Translations under genes and position numbers: made by a program
NCBI GenBank assembly: GCA_902526965.1
Contig: CABZMT010000003.1
Span: 1 to 64,000, forward strand
Source: an uncultured Alphaproteobacteria bacterium
Lineage (GTDB): Bacteria > Pseudomonadota > Alphaproteobacteria > HIMB59
Direction of reading: 5' to 3'
DNA length: 64,000 nucleotides
Shown here: positions 8,572 through 17,308 of the stretch, in pieces
How positions within the stretch are numbered: the stretch's first letter is position 1
Layout of the letters: every line of letters starts with the position of its first letter
Notes under the pieces: model-generated
What the model saw: the letters and a program-made list of their open reading frames with translations, nothing else
Database searches by the model: none
Told to the model about the DNA's origin: nothing

Positions 8572-11334
8572 TTAATTTACTACAGCTTGTATTTTTTCTA
8601 CACTCGCAGCACTAAACTTAAATTCTGGGATTTTACCAATTGGATCTAATTGTGGGTTAGTTAATACATTTGCTGCAGCCTCGGCAAAACAGAAAGGCAT
8701 AAAAACCATACCTTCAGGAATTTCTTTATCACTCCTAACCTTAATAGCAAGTGAACCTCTTTTAGTTTTAACTAAAACTTGATCTCCAGGACTAATGGTC
8801 ATTCTTTTCATATCCCATCTGTTCATACTTACTATTGCTTCTGGTTCAAGATGATCTAAGACATTTGCTCTTCTAGTCATGGAACCCGTATGCCAGTGCT
8901 CTAGCAATCTACCAGTGGTTAAAATCATTGGAAAATCATCATCTGGTAACTCTGCTGGGGGTATTAATTTAGCAGGAACTATTTTACCTCTTCCATTTGC
9001 AGTTGGAAAATTTTCATTAAATATAATCTCATTTCCTGGTTTATTTGGATCATCACAAGGATATGTAACTGAGTTTTCATTTTCTAATCTTTCATAAGTT
9101 ATATTCTTTAATGACGGCATGACTTGTGCCATTTCATTAAAGATATCTCTTGGGTGTAAATAACTCCAATCTAAGCCCAAACCCTGAGCTATAGCCTGAG
9201 TAATCCACCAGTCTTGTCTCGCAGACCCCGGAGGAGCTACAGCCTGACGACCTAATTGCACTTGTCTATTCGTATTTGTAAAAGTTCCAGTTTTTTCAGC
9301 ATGTGCTGAAGATGGAAGAATAACGTCAGCATGCCAAGCAGTTTCCGTCATAAAAATATCTTGGACTACTAGATGATCTAATTTAGCTAAAGCAGCTCTT
9401 GCATGTTTTTGGTCTGGATCTGACATTGCAGGATTTTCACCCATAATGTACATCCCTTTAATTTCATCTTCTAAAATTTTATTAATAACTTCAACAACTG
9501 TTAATCCTTTTTTATCGTCTAAGTCTGTCTTCCAAAAATTTTCATATTTTTGATGAATACTTCCATCTTCAACAGATTGATAATCTGGAAAGACCATTGG
9601 GATCAAACCAGCATCAGAGGCGCCTTGAACATTATTTTGTCCTCTTAGTGGATGTAGTCCTGTTCCCTCCCTACCAATTTGTCCTGTTGTTAAGGCTAGT
9701 GCGATTAAACATCTAGCGTTATCTGTTCCATGAACGTGCTGGGAAATTCCCATACCCCAGAATATAATTGATCTCTCTGATTTTGCATAAAGCCTCGCAA
9801 CCTCGCGTAGTTCCTGAGCTTTAATACCACAAATGGCTTCCATTTTCTCAGGAGAAAAATCTTTTATTTCCTCCTGTAATTTTTCAAACCCTTCAGTTTG
9901 TCCTTGAATATATTGTTCGTCATAAAGTTTTTCTTCTACAATTGTGTATAAAAGTGCATTGAGCATAGCAACGTCAGTACCAGCTTTAAATTGCAAATTA
10001 TGAGTAGCGTGTTTTGTTAAACCTTGTTTTCTTGGGTCCATCACAACAAGTTTTGCACCTCTTTTAGCAGCGCGTTTGAGATAAGTAGCTGCAACTGGAT
10101 GGTTTTCTGTCGGTCTCGCACCAATTACGATTACACAGTCTGCATCAGAGGCAGACATAAACGGTGCTGATACAGCTCCAGAATTAACACATTCCATTAA
10201 TGCTGCAACTGAAGAGGCATGGCAAAGTCTAGTACAGTGATCAACATTATTAGATCCAAAACCCACTCTAACTAATTTTTGAAAGAGATAAGCCTCTTCA
10301 TTAGAGCACTTCGCAGATCCAAAACCAGCTAAACTTTTTGACCCATGATCCTCTTTTAAATTTAAAAAGCCTGCTGAGGCTCTACTTAAAGCGTCTTCCC
10401 AAGTGGTTTCTTCAAAATAATCATAAATATCTGCATCTTTAATTTCTAAATAAGGATTTTTGTTTACACCTGATTTTCTGACCAAAGGTTTTGTAAGTCT
10501 CCCATCATGATTTATGTAATCAAAACCAAACCTGCCTTTAACACATAACCTATTTTCGTTTGCAGGACCGTTTTTTCCATCAACGTATAAAATTTTTTCA
10601 TCTTTAACGTGAACTTCAGTTTGACATCCAACGCCACAATAAGGGCAAACACTCTCTACTACTTTATCTGAGTAAGCATCTCTATGACCTTCCTCATTGA
10701 CAACAGTTGACTCCATAAGGGCTCCAGTTGGACAGGCTTGAACACACTCTCCACACGCAACACAAGTGCTATTACCCATTGGATCGTCTAAATCAAAAAT
10801 TACTTTAGCAGTTGAACCTCTATAGGCCATACCAATCACATCATTAACCTGAACCTCACGGCAAGCACGAACACATAAATTACAATTAATACATGCATCT
10901 AAATTTACACTCATAGCCTTATGAGATCTGTCTAATTCTATTTTGTCTTTACTTGGAAAGCGGCTCTCACTAACTCCTAATTTATCTGACCAGTTCCAAA
11001 ATTTTGACTCAGGATCAGGTGAAACATTTTTGTCAGGTTGGTCAGATACTAGAAGTTCAAAAACCATAGAGCGAGATTTTTCCGCTCTTGAAGAATTTAC
11101 GGTAACCTCCATACCCTCAGTTGGTTTACGGATACATGAAGCAGCAAGAGTTCTCTCGCCTTTAATTTCGACCATACATGCACGGCAGTTACCATCTGCT
11201 CGATAACCCGGCTCAGGAGAGTAACAAAGATGGGGAATATCTATGTTATTTTTCTTTGCAACGTCCCAGATAGACTCATCTTTAGCAGCAAAATATTCAT
11301 TGCCATCAATCTTGAATTTAATATTTTCTGACAT
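8572..11334 (-). CDS. fdsA: NAD-dependent formate dehydrogenase, molybdo-catalytic subunit FdsA
   Basis: FdsA oxidises formate to CO2 at a bis-MGD centre and passes electrons to the NADH-forming subunit; it is cytoplasmic. It is 920 residues, with domains in this order: a [2Fe-2S] ferredoxin domain (Cys37, 50, 53, 67); two 4Fe-4S clusters (Cys148/151/154/158 and Cys191/194/197/201); a further 4Fe-4S set (Cys230/233/237/264); the molybdopterin oxidoreductase body; and a C-terminal dinucleotide-binding domain. The Mo ligand is Cys371 in TRLCHASS, with the adjacent His372, so this is the cysteine and not the selenocysteine type. Its ATG overlaps the fdsGB stop (TAATG), implying translational coupling. 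Confidence 0.95.
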   Translation of the reverse strand: MSENIKFKIDGNEYFAAKDESIWDVAKKNNIDIPHLCYSPEPGYRADGNCRACMVEIKGERTLAASCIRKPTEGMEVTVNSSRAEKSRSMVFELLVSDQPDKNVSPDPESKFWNWSDKLGVSESRFPSKDKIELDRSHKAMSVNLDACINCNLCVRACREVQVNDVIGMAYRGSTAKVIFDLDDPMGNSTCVACGECVQACPTGALMESTVVNEEGHRDAYSDKVVESVCPYCGVGCQTEVHVKDEKILYVDGKNGPANENRLCVKGRFGFDYINHDGRLTKPLVRKSGVNKNPYLEIKDADIYDYFEETTWEDALSRASAGFLNLKEDHGSKSLAGFGSAKCSNEEAYLFQKLVRVGFGSNNVDHCTRLCHASSVAALMECVNSGAVSAPFMSASDADCVIVIGARPTENHPVAATYLKRAAKRGAKLVVMDPRKQGLTKHATHNLQFKAGTDVAMLNALLYTIVEEKLYDEQYIQGQTEGFEKLQEEIKDFSPEKMEAICGIKAQELREVARLYAKSERSIIFWGMGISQHVHGTDNARCLIALALTTGQIGREGTGLHPLRGQNNVQGASDAGLIPMVFPDYQSVEDGSIHQKYENFWKTDLDDKKGLTVVEVINKILEDEIKGMYIMGENPAMSDPDQKHARAALAKLDHLVVQDIFMTETAWHADVILPSSAHAEKTGTFTNTNRQVQLGRQAVAPPGSARQDWWITQAIAQGLGLDWSYLHPRDIFNEMAQVMPSLKNITYERLENENSVTYPCDDPNKPGNEIIFNENFPTANGRGKIVPAKLIPPAELPDDDFPMILTTGRLLEHWHTGSMTRRANVLDHLEPEAIVSMNRWDMKRMTISPGDQVLVKTKRGSLAIKVRSDKEIPEGMVFMPFCFAEAAANVLTNPQLDPIGKIPEFKFSAASVEKIQAVVN

Positions 11335-13034
11335 TAGTTTGTTACCTCTTCAGGGAAATGTTTAATAACAGATAGCATTGGGTTTGGTGCTGCCTGTCCT
11401 AAGCCACATATTGAGGCGTCCATCATTAGTGATGATAATTCTTTTAGGAGGTCGACGTCCCAGGAAGACTCATTCATTAGTTTAAGAGCTTTCTCAGTTC
11501 CGTTTCTACATGGAGTACATTGACCACAACTCTCATCATGAAAAAAGAACATCAAATTCTTAGCAATATTTTTCATATTATCTTTATCAGATAACACCAC
11601 CACTGCGGCAGATCCGATGAAACAACCATGTTCTTGTAGTGTATCAAAATCTAATGGAACATTGTCTAATTTTGCTGGAAGGATACCACCAGAAGCTCCA
11701 CCTGGTAAGTACGCTTTAAAGGTATGTCCCTCTTGAATTCCACCACAATATTCGTCAATGAGCTGTTTTATTGAAATACCAGCTGGGGCTAACTTTACAC
11801 CGGGGTTTTTTACTCTTCCAGAAACCGAGTATGTTCTCAAACCCTTTCTACCATTAAGACCGTGGCTACTAAACCAAACAGCTCCTTTTTCTAAAATTTC
11901 TCTTACCCAAAAAACAGTTTCAACATTGTGAATTAAAGTGGGTCTTCCAAACAAACCTACTTGAGAGGGAAATGGAGGTTTATGTCTTGGTAATCCTCTC
12001 TTACCTTCTAAACTCTCTAACATAGAAGACTCTTCGCCACAAATATAAGCACCTGCACCTCTTCTAAAATGAATTCTAGTTTTAAAATTTAAGTTATTAT
12101 CCTCTAAAATTTTAATTTCTTTTTTTAAAAATTTAATCACATCAGGATACTCATCGCGCATGTATATATAAACATCAGTAGCTTCAACAACCCACGCAGC
12201 GATTAACATACCCTCAAGGAATCTATGCGGATCTCGAGTTAAATAATGATGATCTTTAAATGTTCCTGGCTCGCCCTCATCTCCATTAATAGCCATCAGC
12301 CTTGGTTTATCCTCAGCTCTTACAAATCTCCATTTTCTACCTGTTGGAAATCCTGCACCACCTAAACCTCTCAGTCCTGATTGCTCCATTTCTTCGATCA
12401 ATTTCATAGGGTCTTTCTTATCTTCAATACAGTCTTTTAAAATTTTATATCCACCTTCTTTTACATAATCATCGTAACTTATGTAATTTGGAATAACAGG
12501 TTTTGTGTCTTGTTCTTCTAAAGCTTTTTGAACTGCAATCACATTTGCATTTACAAAATGTTTTTTTCCTACTTCAACTACTGGTGCCTGGTGACATCTT
12601 CCCATACATGGAGCTCTGACAACCCTTACATTACTATCCAAATTATCTTTTAAATCTTTTTCCAGAGATTTGCATCCGTTCATCTCGCATGTAATACCAT
12701 CACACACTCTTATAGTTGTATCTGGTGGGATTAAATCATCTTCTTTGTATATATCAAAGTGAGCATAAAATGAGGCTGTCTCATAAATTTCAGTAAGAGG
12801 TAAATTGGTTAACTCTGACAGGGCAGTTAAATGTTTAGGTTTAAGACACTTATATCGATCTTGAATTAAATGAAGACTCTCAATTAACATATCTCTTTGT
12901 CTAAAAAAGTCGTTTGGTATAAGGTTTTTAATATCGTCTATTGACTGATCATCGCTTTGGCGTCCTTTATTAAATTCAAGTGCTTTTCTTCTACCAGAAC
13001 CGGGATGAATCTTACTTTGTGAGTCTTCTTTCAT
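11334..13034 (-). CDS. fdsB: Formate dehydrogenase NADH/FMN subunit, fused FdsG-FdsB
   Basis: This subunit takes electrons from FdsA and reduces NAD+. It is 566 residues and combines two proteins that are separate in Rhodobacter-type FdsGBA. Residues about 40-170 are a NuoE/FdsG thioredoxin-like domain with [2Fe-2S] ligands Cys111, 116, 143 and 147. Residues about 185-560 are NuoF/FdsB, with the NADH loop GLRGLGGAGFPTGRKW (220-235), FMN-binding GDEGEPGTFKDH, and 4Fe-4S ligands Cys503, 506, 509 and 543. The first 35 residues are basic and polar. It lies 63 bases after lysR on the same strand. Confidence 0.94.
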   Translation of the reverse strand: MKEDSQSKIHPGSGRRKALEFNKGRQSDDQSIDDIKNLIPNDFFRQRDMLIESLHLIQDRYKCLKPKHLTALSELTNLPLTEIYETASFYAHFDIYKEDDLIPPDTTIRVCDGITCEMNGCKSLEKDLKDNLDSNVRVVRAPCMGRCHQAPVVEVGKKHFVNANVIAVQKALEEQDTKPVIPNYISYDDYVKEGGYKILKDCIEDKKDPMKLIEEMEQSGLRGLGGAGFPTGRKWRFVRAEDKPRLMAINGDEGEPGTFKDHHYLTRDPHRFLEGMLIAAWVVEATDVYIYMRDEYPDVIKFLKKEIKILEDNNLNFKTRIHFRRGAGAYICGEESSMLESLEGKRGLPRHKPPFPSQVGLFGRPTLIHNVETVFWVREILEKGAVWFSSHGLNGRKGLRTYSVSGRVKNPGVKLAPAGISIKQLIDEYCGGIQEGHTFKAYLPGGASGGILPAKLDNVPLDFDTLQEHGCFIGSAAVVVLSDKDNMKNIAKNLMFFFHDESCGQCTPCRNGTEKALKLMNESSWDVDLLKELSSLMMDASICGLGQAAPNPMLSVIKHFPEEVTN

Positions 13035-13041
13035 TATGTGT

Positions 13042-13106
13042 AATGTAGTAATTTTTTATTAAGAATCAATTATCAATAAGTAATTAATTGATAACAATTA
13101 CTTATT
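13042..13106 (-). promoter_or_regulatory. Nested inverted repeats between lysR and fdsGB (candidate operator)
   Basis: Two overlapping dyads are visible. TTATCAAT (13070-13077) pairs with ATTGATAA (13087-13094). AATAAGTAATT (13075-13085) pairs with AATTACTTATT (13096-13106), which covers the lysR stop codon. They exclude each other as RNA hairpins. A weak minus-strand promoter, TTGATT (13064-13069) and TACATT (13042-13047) with a 16-base spacer, abuts them on the fdsGB side. The position suits a LysR-type operator for the formate dehydrogenase genes. The stems are almost all A/T and lack a U-run, so a terminator is unlikely. Confidence 0.5.
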
Positions 13107-13979
13107 AAAGCTTTTTAAGAACTTTAGAAAGTTATTTTTTATGGGTGAGGGACTTTTATCATCTATATGAACAATACCTACTTTATGCATGATTTCAGGG
13201 GAAACTAATTTAATAAAATTTGTATTTTCATCGTAGTTAAAAGATTGAGTAAAAATGTATGGCATTATGGTTGAGAATTCAGAACTATTTACGTGTGAGT
13301 ATATATGTGTCATCGAATTTGACTCAATTAAAACTCTAGGATTAATATTATTCTCCTTAAACACTGCATCTAAAATTCTTCTAAATTGATTTTCTTTAGA
13401 AATTAAACATAGATCTAAATTGCCACATTCCTGCCATTTAATCTTTTTTTTATCTTTTAGATCCTCTTTTTTAGAAATTAAGTAGTATGTTTCACTATAA
13501 AGAGGTATTTTTTCAACTCCTAAAATTGGCTCATTTTCTAAATAGCTAATACCAAGATCCAATTTAAAATCATGAAGATTTCGATCTATCTCATTTGAGG
13601 ACATAGAGATAACTTGTAATTTAACATTAGTAAATTTCTTGACGAAACTATTGAGCAAAAAAGAAACCTCTAATAAAGCAGTTGGAATTACTCCTATTCT
13701 TAAATTACCTGTTAAATTATTTTTTAACTCAGTACTTAATTGTTTTATATTAATATATTCTTTAACTATGTTTTTAAATCTTTCTTTAAAAATTTCACCC
13801 TCGGAAGTTAATCCAATATAATTCTTACCTCTTTTTACTAGTCTTACTCCTATTTCATTTTCTAAAGCCTTTAATTTCATAGATAAAGCAGGCTGCGAAA
13901 TATTTAGTTTTTCTGCAGCTCTATTGAAATGCTTCTCACTGTCTAAGGCTAAAATAATTTCAAAATTCTTTATTTCCAT
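13098..13979 (-). CDS. LysR-family transcriptional regulator, probably of formate dehydrogenase
   Basis: It is 293 residues, the usual LysR size. An N-terminal winged helix-turn-helix (about residues 1-60) carries the family pattern FNRAAEKLNISQPALSMKLK, followed by a periplasmic-binding-like effector domain. It is encoded directly upstream of fdsGB on the same strand and 27 bases from the divergent TusA-like gene. It therefore probably senses formate status or a related metabolite and controls the island, including itself. Effector and direction of control cannot be read from the sequence. Confidence 0.9.
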   Translation of the reverse strand: MEIKNFEIILALDSEKHFNRAAEKLNISQPALSMKLKALENEIGVRLVKRGKNYIGLTSEGEIFKERFKNIVKEYINIKQLSTELKNNLTGNLRIGVIPTALLEVSFLLNSFVKKFTNVKLQVISMSSNEIDRNLHDFKLDLGISYLENEPILGVEKIPLYSETYYLISKKEDLKDKKKIKWQECGNLDLCLISKENQFRRILDAVFKENNINPRVLIESNSMTHIYSHVNSSEFSTIMPYIFTQSFNYDENTNFIKLVSPEIMHKVGIVHIDDKSPSPIKNNFLKFLKSFNK

Positions 13980-14006
13980 GGGTTTTTAAAATAAATATAT
14001 ATGTAA

Positions 14007-14228
14007 ATGAATTATTATCTAGATACTAAAGGATTTGAATGCCCCATACCTGTATTAAAAGCTGAAAAATTTATAAAAAAACTAAAAAAAAATGATGTTC
14101 TCACAATAGAAAGTGATGACCCTTTATCACATTTTGACTTTAAAAATTTTTGTGAAGAAAATAAATATAAGATAATCTCGCTCAAAAAAGAGGGTAAATT
14201 AGTAAATATAAAATTTAAAATTCAATAA
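14007..14228 (+). CDS. TusA-like sulfur carrier protein
   Basis: It is 73 residues with the CPxP box (FECPIPVLKA, Cys13) that carries persulfide sulfur in the TusA/SirA family. In E. coli TusA feeds thiouridine synthesis and affects sulfur flow to molybdenum enzymes. Here the gene sits between lysR and moeA, inside the formate dehydrogenase/cofactor island. I therefore infer a role in delivering sulfur to FdhD or to the cofactor, not only to tRNA. It overlaps the convergent moeA by 14 bases. I leave the symbol blank because it may be a paralogue dedicated to the island. Confidence 0.85.
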   Translation: MNYYLDTKGFECPIPVLKAEKFIKKLKKNDVLTIESDDPLSHFDFKNFCEENKYKIISLKKEGKLVNIKFKIQ

Positions 14229-15393
14229 AATTAATTTTTTCACCTTTTTTTATTTTATTTATACCCTCTGGAACGATAGCTAACCCGTCAGCTTCAGCAA
14301 GAGAGATTAGTTTTGCCGATCCTTTTGAATTGTGGGTATGTAATAAGTTTTTAGATAATTTCACACGATAAAATTTTGTTATATTAGATTTTTTATTTTC
14401 CGAAAAAGCAGATCTATAATATTTAGTAATGCTTGAATAATTATTTCGAGAAGGATCTATAAATAAACTTATTAAGAAAAATAAATTGATGAAAACTGCT
14501 AAAGGGTTTCCTGGAAGTGAAAAATAAAAATTAGATTTCAATTTTGAAAAAATTACTGGTCGACCAGGTTGAATCCTTACATATTTAAAAAGTAGATGGG
14601 TATGATCTTCTAGGAAAGATGATATAAAATCTTTAGAGCTAAATGATGACCCACCAGAACTTATAATGATATCAAATTTATTTTTATTATTTTTATAGAA
14701 GCTTTTGATTTTTAACTGGTCGTCTTTTAGTACACCTAAATCTTTAGCTTTTATATTAAATTTCTTTAAAAAATAAATTATTTGATTTTTGTTTGAGTCA
14801 TAAACTTGATGGACTTTTATTTTTTTGCCAGATTTGATCAATTCATTTCCTGAAGATATCACACCGACATTTAAAGGTTTATATACCCATAAATTAGTAA
14901 TTCCTACAGATGAAAGTAATGCAATTTTTATAAAATCAATTTTTTCATTTTTTTTTACTAAAATTTTATTTTTTTTTAAATCTTCTCCTTTTTTTTTAAT
15001 ATCTTTATTAGAAATTTTAGAATATTGGATTATTAAATTATTGTCCTCAATTTTTGCATTTTCTAAGGAAATAAAATTTTGAAAGTTTTGTGGAATAATG
15101 GCACCTGTATTTATTTTATATGCTAACTTGGGGTTCAATTTATTATATGAATGCCCTGCGCTAAGTAATGTTTTCGATATCAATATTTTTTTTAAATTTT
15201 TATTTGAAATAATATAACCATCAAGCCCTGCACAATTTTGTAGAGGAAGGTTTATCGGTGAAGTAATTGCTCTTGATGCAACCGCAAAATAAGATTTCTT
15301 TAGTTCAACCCTAGTTTCTTTAAATAATTTCTTTTTTTCTTGAATAATTATTTTTTGTGCAAGTTCGAATGATATTAACTTAGGAATTTTCAT
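14215..15393 (-). CDS. moeA: Molybdopterin molybdenumtransferase MoeA
   Basis: MoeA inserts molybdate into adenylylated molybdopterin. It is 392 residues from the ATG at 15391-15393 (MKIPKLISFELAQK), near the usual 400. Visible are the N-terminal substrate loop LPLQNCAGLDGYII, the MogA-like fold with ISSGGSSFSSKDF, and GRPVIFSKL followed by FSLPGNPLAVF. That start overlaps the mobB stop by 14 bases. In E. coli MoeA works with MogA, which is not in this window. Confidence 0.93.
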   Translation of the reverse strand: MKIPKLISFELAQKIIIQEKKKLFKETRVELKKSYFAVASRAITSPINLPLQNCAGLDGYIISNKNLKKILISKTLLSAGHSYNKLNPKLAYKINTGAIIPQNFQNFISLENAKIEDNNLIIQYSKISNKDIKKKGEDLKKNKILVKKNEKIDFIKIALLSSVGITNLWVYKPLNVGVISSGNELIKSGKKIKVHQVYDSNKNQIIYFLKKFNIKAKDLGVLKDDQLKIKSFYKNNKNKFDIIISSGGSSFSSKDFISSFLEDHTHLLFKYVRIQPGRPVIFSKLKSNFYFSLPGNPLAVFINLFFLISLFIDPSRNNYSSITKYYRSAFSENKKSNITKFYRVKLSKNLLHTHNSKGSAKLISLAEADGLAIVPEGINKIKKGEKINFIEF

Positions 15394-15868
15394 TATATAT
15401 CTCAGATGCAATTTTATCTATTTGACTATGATTAAAGGTTTGTATTGGATGATCCAAATCATCATCAGTAACTATGTATTTTACATTATTAGTAGATTTG
15501 TAGAGGTAGTCTTTATCATTCTTTTTTATATGTACCTCTAATTTAATTAACTCATCATAGCTCTTAAAACCCTCAAAGATTAATAAATCACAATCTTTAT
15601 TTAGATCTATTAAACTGCCTAAATGTATATTTGGTGTAATTTTCTCTTCCATTAAAGCAAGTCTTTTATTAGATACCAGTGTTGTTTTGTATGCTCCAGA
15701 TTTTCGAATTTTATAGCTATCCGTATTAGGATGATCAATATCAAATGAATGGTGAGCATGTTTTACGACACCAACTTTTATTTTTTTTTCTTTAAAAAAT
15801 TTTACTAAATTACTTACCAAAGTGGTTTTGCCACTATTTTTCCAACCAATAACAGCTATTGTTTTCAC
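15380..15868 (-). CDS. mobB: Molybdopterin-guanine dinucleotide biosynthesis adaptor MobB
   Basis: MobB is a small P-loop GTPase that assists MobA. I start it at the GTG at 15866-15868, giving MKTIAVIGWKNSGKTTL, which matches the typical N-terminus; the Walker A is GWKNSGKTT. A TTG six codons earlier is possible but adds nothing family-like. It is 162 residues, normal. The motif VVKHAHHSFDIDHPNTDSYK is family-typical. With the GTG start, 29 bases separate it from the divergent fdhD. Confidence 0.92.
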   Translation of the reverse strand: MKTIAVIGWKNSGKTTLVSNLVKFFKEKKIKVGVVKHAHHSFDIDHPNTDSYKIRKSGAYKTTLVSNKRLALMEEKITPNIHLGSLIDLNKDCDLLIFEGFKSYDELIKLEVHIKKNDKDYLYKSTNNVKYIVTDDDLDHPIQTFNHSQIDKIASEIYNENS

Positions 15869-15897
15869 TTTGTCACCATAATACAATCAACAAAAAT

Positions 15898-16710
15898 ATG
15901 ACAGATTTTTTAATCAAACCAAGTGTAAATAATAAATCCTTATTCAAATTAAAAAAATCAATTAATGAAAAAGGAGAGATGACAAAAATTCCAATTATTG
16001 AAGAAAAACCACTTACCCTTTATTTGAACAATCAAGAGATTGTTACAATTATGACTATAGGCGATTATCCAAAATATTTAGCTATTGGATACCTATTCAA
16101 TCAGGGAATGTTAAATAGTATTGAGGATGTAAAAAAAATTGAATTTCATAAAGACCTAAAAACAGTAGTTGTTAGAACTAAAAGCAAAACAAATTATGAA
16201 GAAAAATTAAAAAAGAAAGTAAATACCTCTGGCTGTGCTCAAGGCACTGTATTTGGAGATTTGTTTGAAGAAATAAATTCTATTTCCTTAAATAAGAAGA
16301 TAAATATTAACCATCAACAGTTAATTAATTTATCAAAAAAAATTAATACTGAACCAAGTTTGTATTTATCTGTTGGTGCAATTCATGGATGTGTACTTTG
16401 TAAAGGGGAAAATCCTCTTTACTATTTTGAGGATGTAGGAAGACATAATGCTGTCGATAAAATCGCTGGTTTGATACTAGAAAAAAAAATTAATGTAAAA
16501 GAAATGTCTTTTTACACTACAGGTAGATTAACTAGTGAAATGGTATTGAAGTGCATTAAGATGGAGATACCAATATTACTCTCACGTTCAGGATTTACAG
16601 CCTGGGCTGTTGAAATAGCTAGAAAGAAAAATTTAACAATGATTGGAAGAATAAGAGGTAAAAGATTTAATATTTTATCTGGCGACTTTAGATTTACCGA
16701 CAATGAGTAA
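15898..16710 (+). CDS. fdhD: FdhD-family sulfur carrier/chaperone of formate dehydrogenase
   Basis: FdhD moves sulfur from a cysteine desulfurase to the Mo-bis-MGD centre of formate dehydrogenase before insertion. It is 270 residues from the ATG at 15898. The ring sequence EDVGRHNAVDK (178-188) is the family signature. E. coli FdhD has a C-x-x-C sulfur loop; here it reads S-G-C-A-Q-G-T with only Cys113. A second pair, Cys165 and Cys168 (GCVLC), lies just ahead of EDVGRHNA. An upstream TTG would extend the frame into the divergent mobB and I reject it. Its end overlaps mobA by eight bases. Confidence 0.93.
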   Translation: MTDFLIKPSVNNKSLFKLKKSINEKGEMTKIPIIEEKPLTLYLNNQEIVTIMTIGDYPKYLAIGYLFNQGMLNSIEDVKKIEFHKDLKTVVVRTKSKTNYEEKLKKKVNTSGCAQGTVFGDLFEEINSISLNKKININHQQLINLSKKINTEPSLYLSVGAIHGCVLCKGENPLYYFEDVGRHNAVDKIAGLILEKKINVKEMSFYTTGRLTSEMVLKCIKMEIPILLSRSGFTAWAVEIARKKNLTMIGRIRGKRFNILSGDFRFTDNE

Positions 16711-17308
16711 ACTCATATCAGTTATCCTGACTGGGGGTAAATCTTCAAGAATGGGCTATGAGAATAAAAGTTTTTTAAAATTTAATAACAAAAATTTTAT
16801 TGAGATTTTAACTAATAGTCTAAAAGATAAATCATATGAAATTATTATAAATGCAAATAGGGATATTCAAAGGTACGAAGAATTAGGATACAGAGTCGTT
16901 AAAGATAAGATTGAAGGTTATAAAGGACCATTAGCTGGTTTACATAGCGCTCTGGATTTATACAAGAACACAGATGAAGATCTATGGTTTGCACTTTTTC
17001 CTACTGATGCACCAATTATAAATACTAAAATAATAGATATTTTTCTTTCAATTTCCGAAAAAAATAATAATGCATATATTTCCAAAATTAATAATATTAT
17101 TGAACCTATGTTTTCTTTTTGGTCTTTAAAAATTTATAAGAATTTAGAAAATGTTCTTCTAAATAATGATGGATACAAAATTATGAAGTTTGCAGATGAA
17201 ATAGGATTTGATTTTATAGATTTTACAAAAGATAAAAAAGCTGAGTTTTTTAATGTAAACGATAATGATGATTACACTGAGTTTTTAAGTTTTAGAGAAA
17301 CTAACTAA
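16703..17308 (+). CDS. mobA: Molybdenum cofactor guanylyltransferase MobA
   Basis: MobA attaches GMP to Mo-molybdopterin to make (bis-)MGD, the cofactor form FdsA needs. It is 201 residues, normal. The nucleotide loop VILTGGKSSRMG is at 8-19, GPLAGLHSAL follows at about 74-83, and FPTDAP contains the metal-binding aspartate. The ATG lies inside the fdhD tail (ATGAGTAA overlap), so the two are coupled. It overlaps the convergent next gene by 24 bases. Confidence 0.93.
   Translation: MSKLISVILTGGKSSRMGYENKSFLKFNNKNFIEILTNSLKDKSYEIIINANRDIQRYEELGYRVVKDKIEGYKGPLAGLHSALDLYKNTDEDLWFALFPTDAPIINTKIIDIFLSISEKNNNAYISKINNIIEPMFSFWSLKIYKNLENVLLNNDGYKIMKFADEIGFDFIDFTKDKKAEFFNVNDNDDYTEFLSFRETN

Noticed and set aside
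13075..13106. Rho-independent terminator after lysR
   Set aside because: The stem is nearly all A/T and has no U-run, and fdsGB follows on the same strand.
15859..15897. TTG-started N-terminal extension of fdhD
   Set aside because: It would run into the divergent mobB start and adds no FdhD-like residues. The ATG at 15898 gives the family N-terminus.
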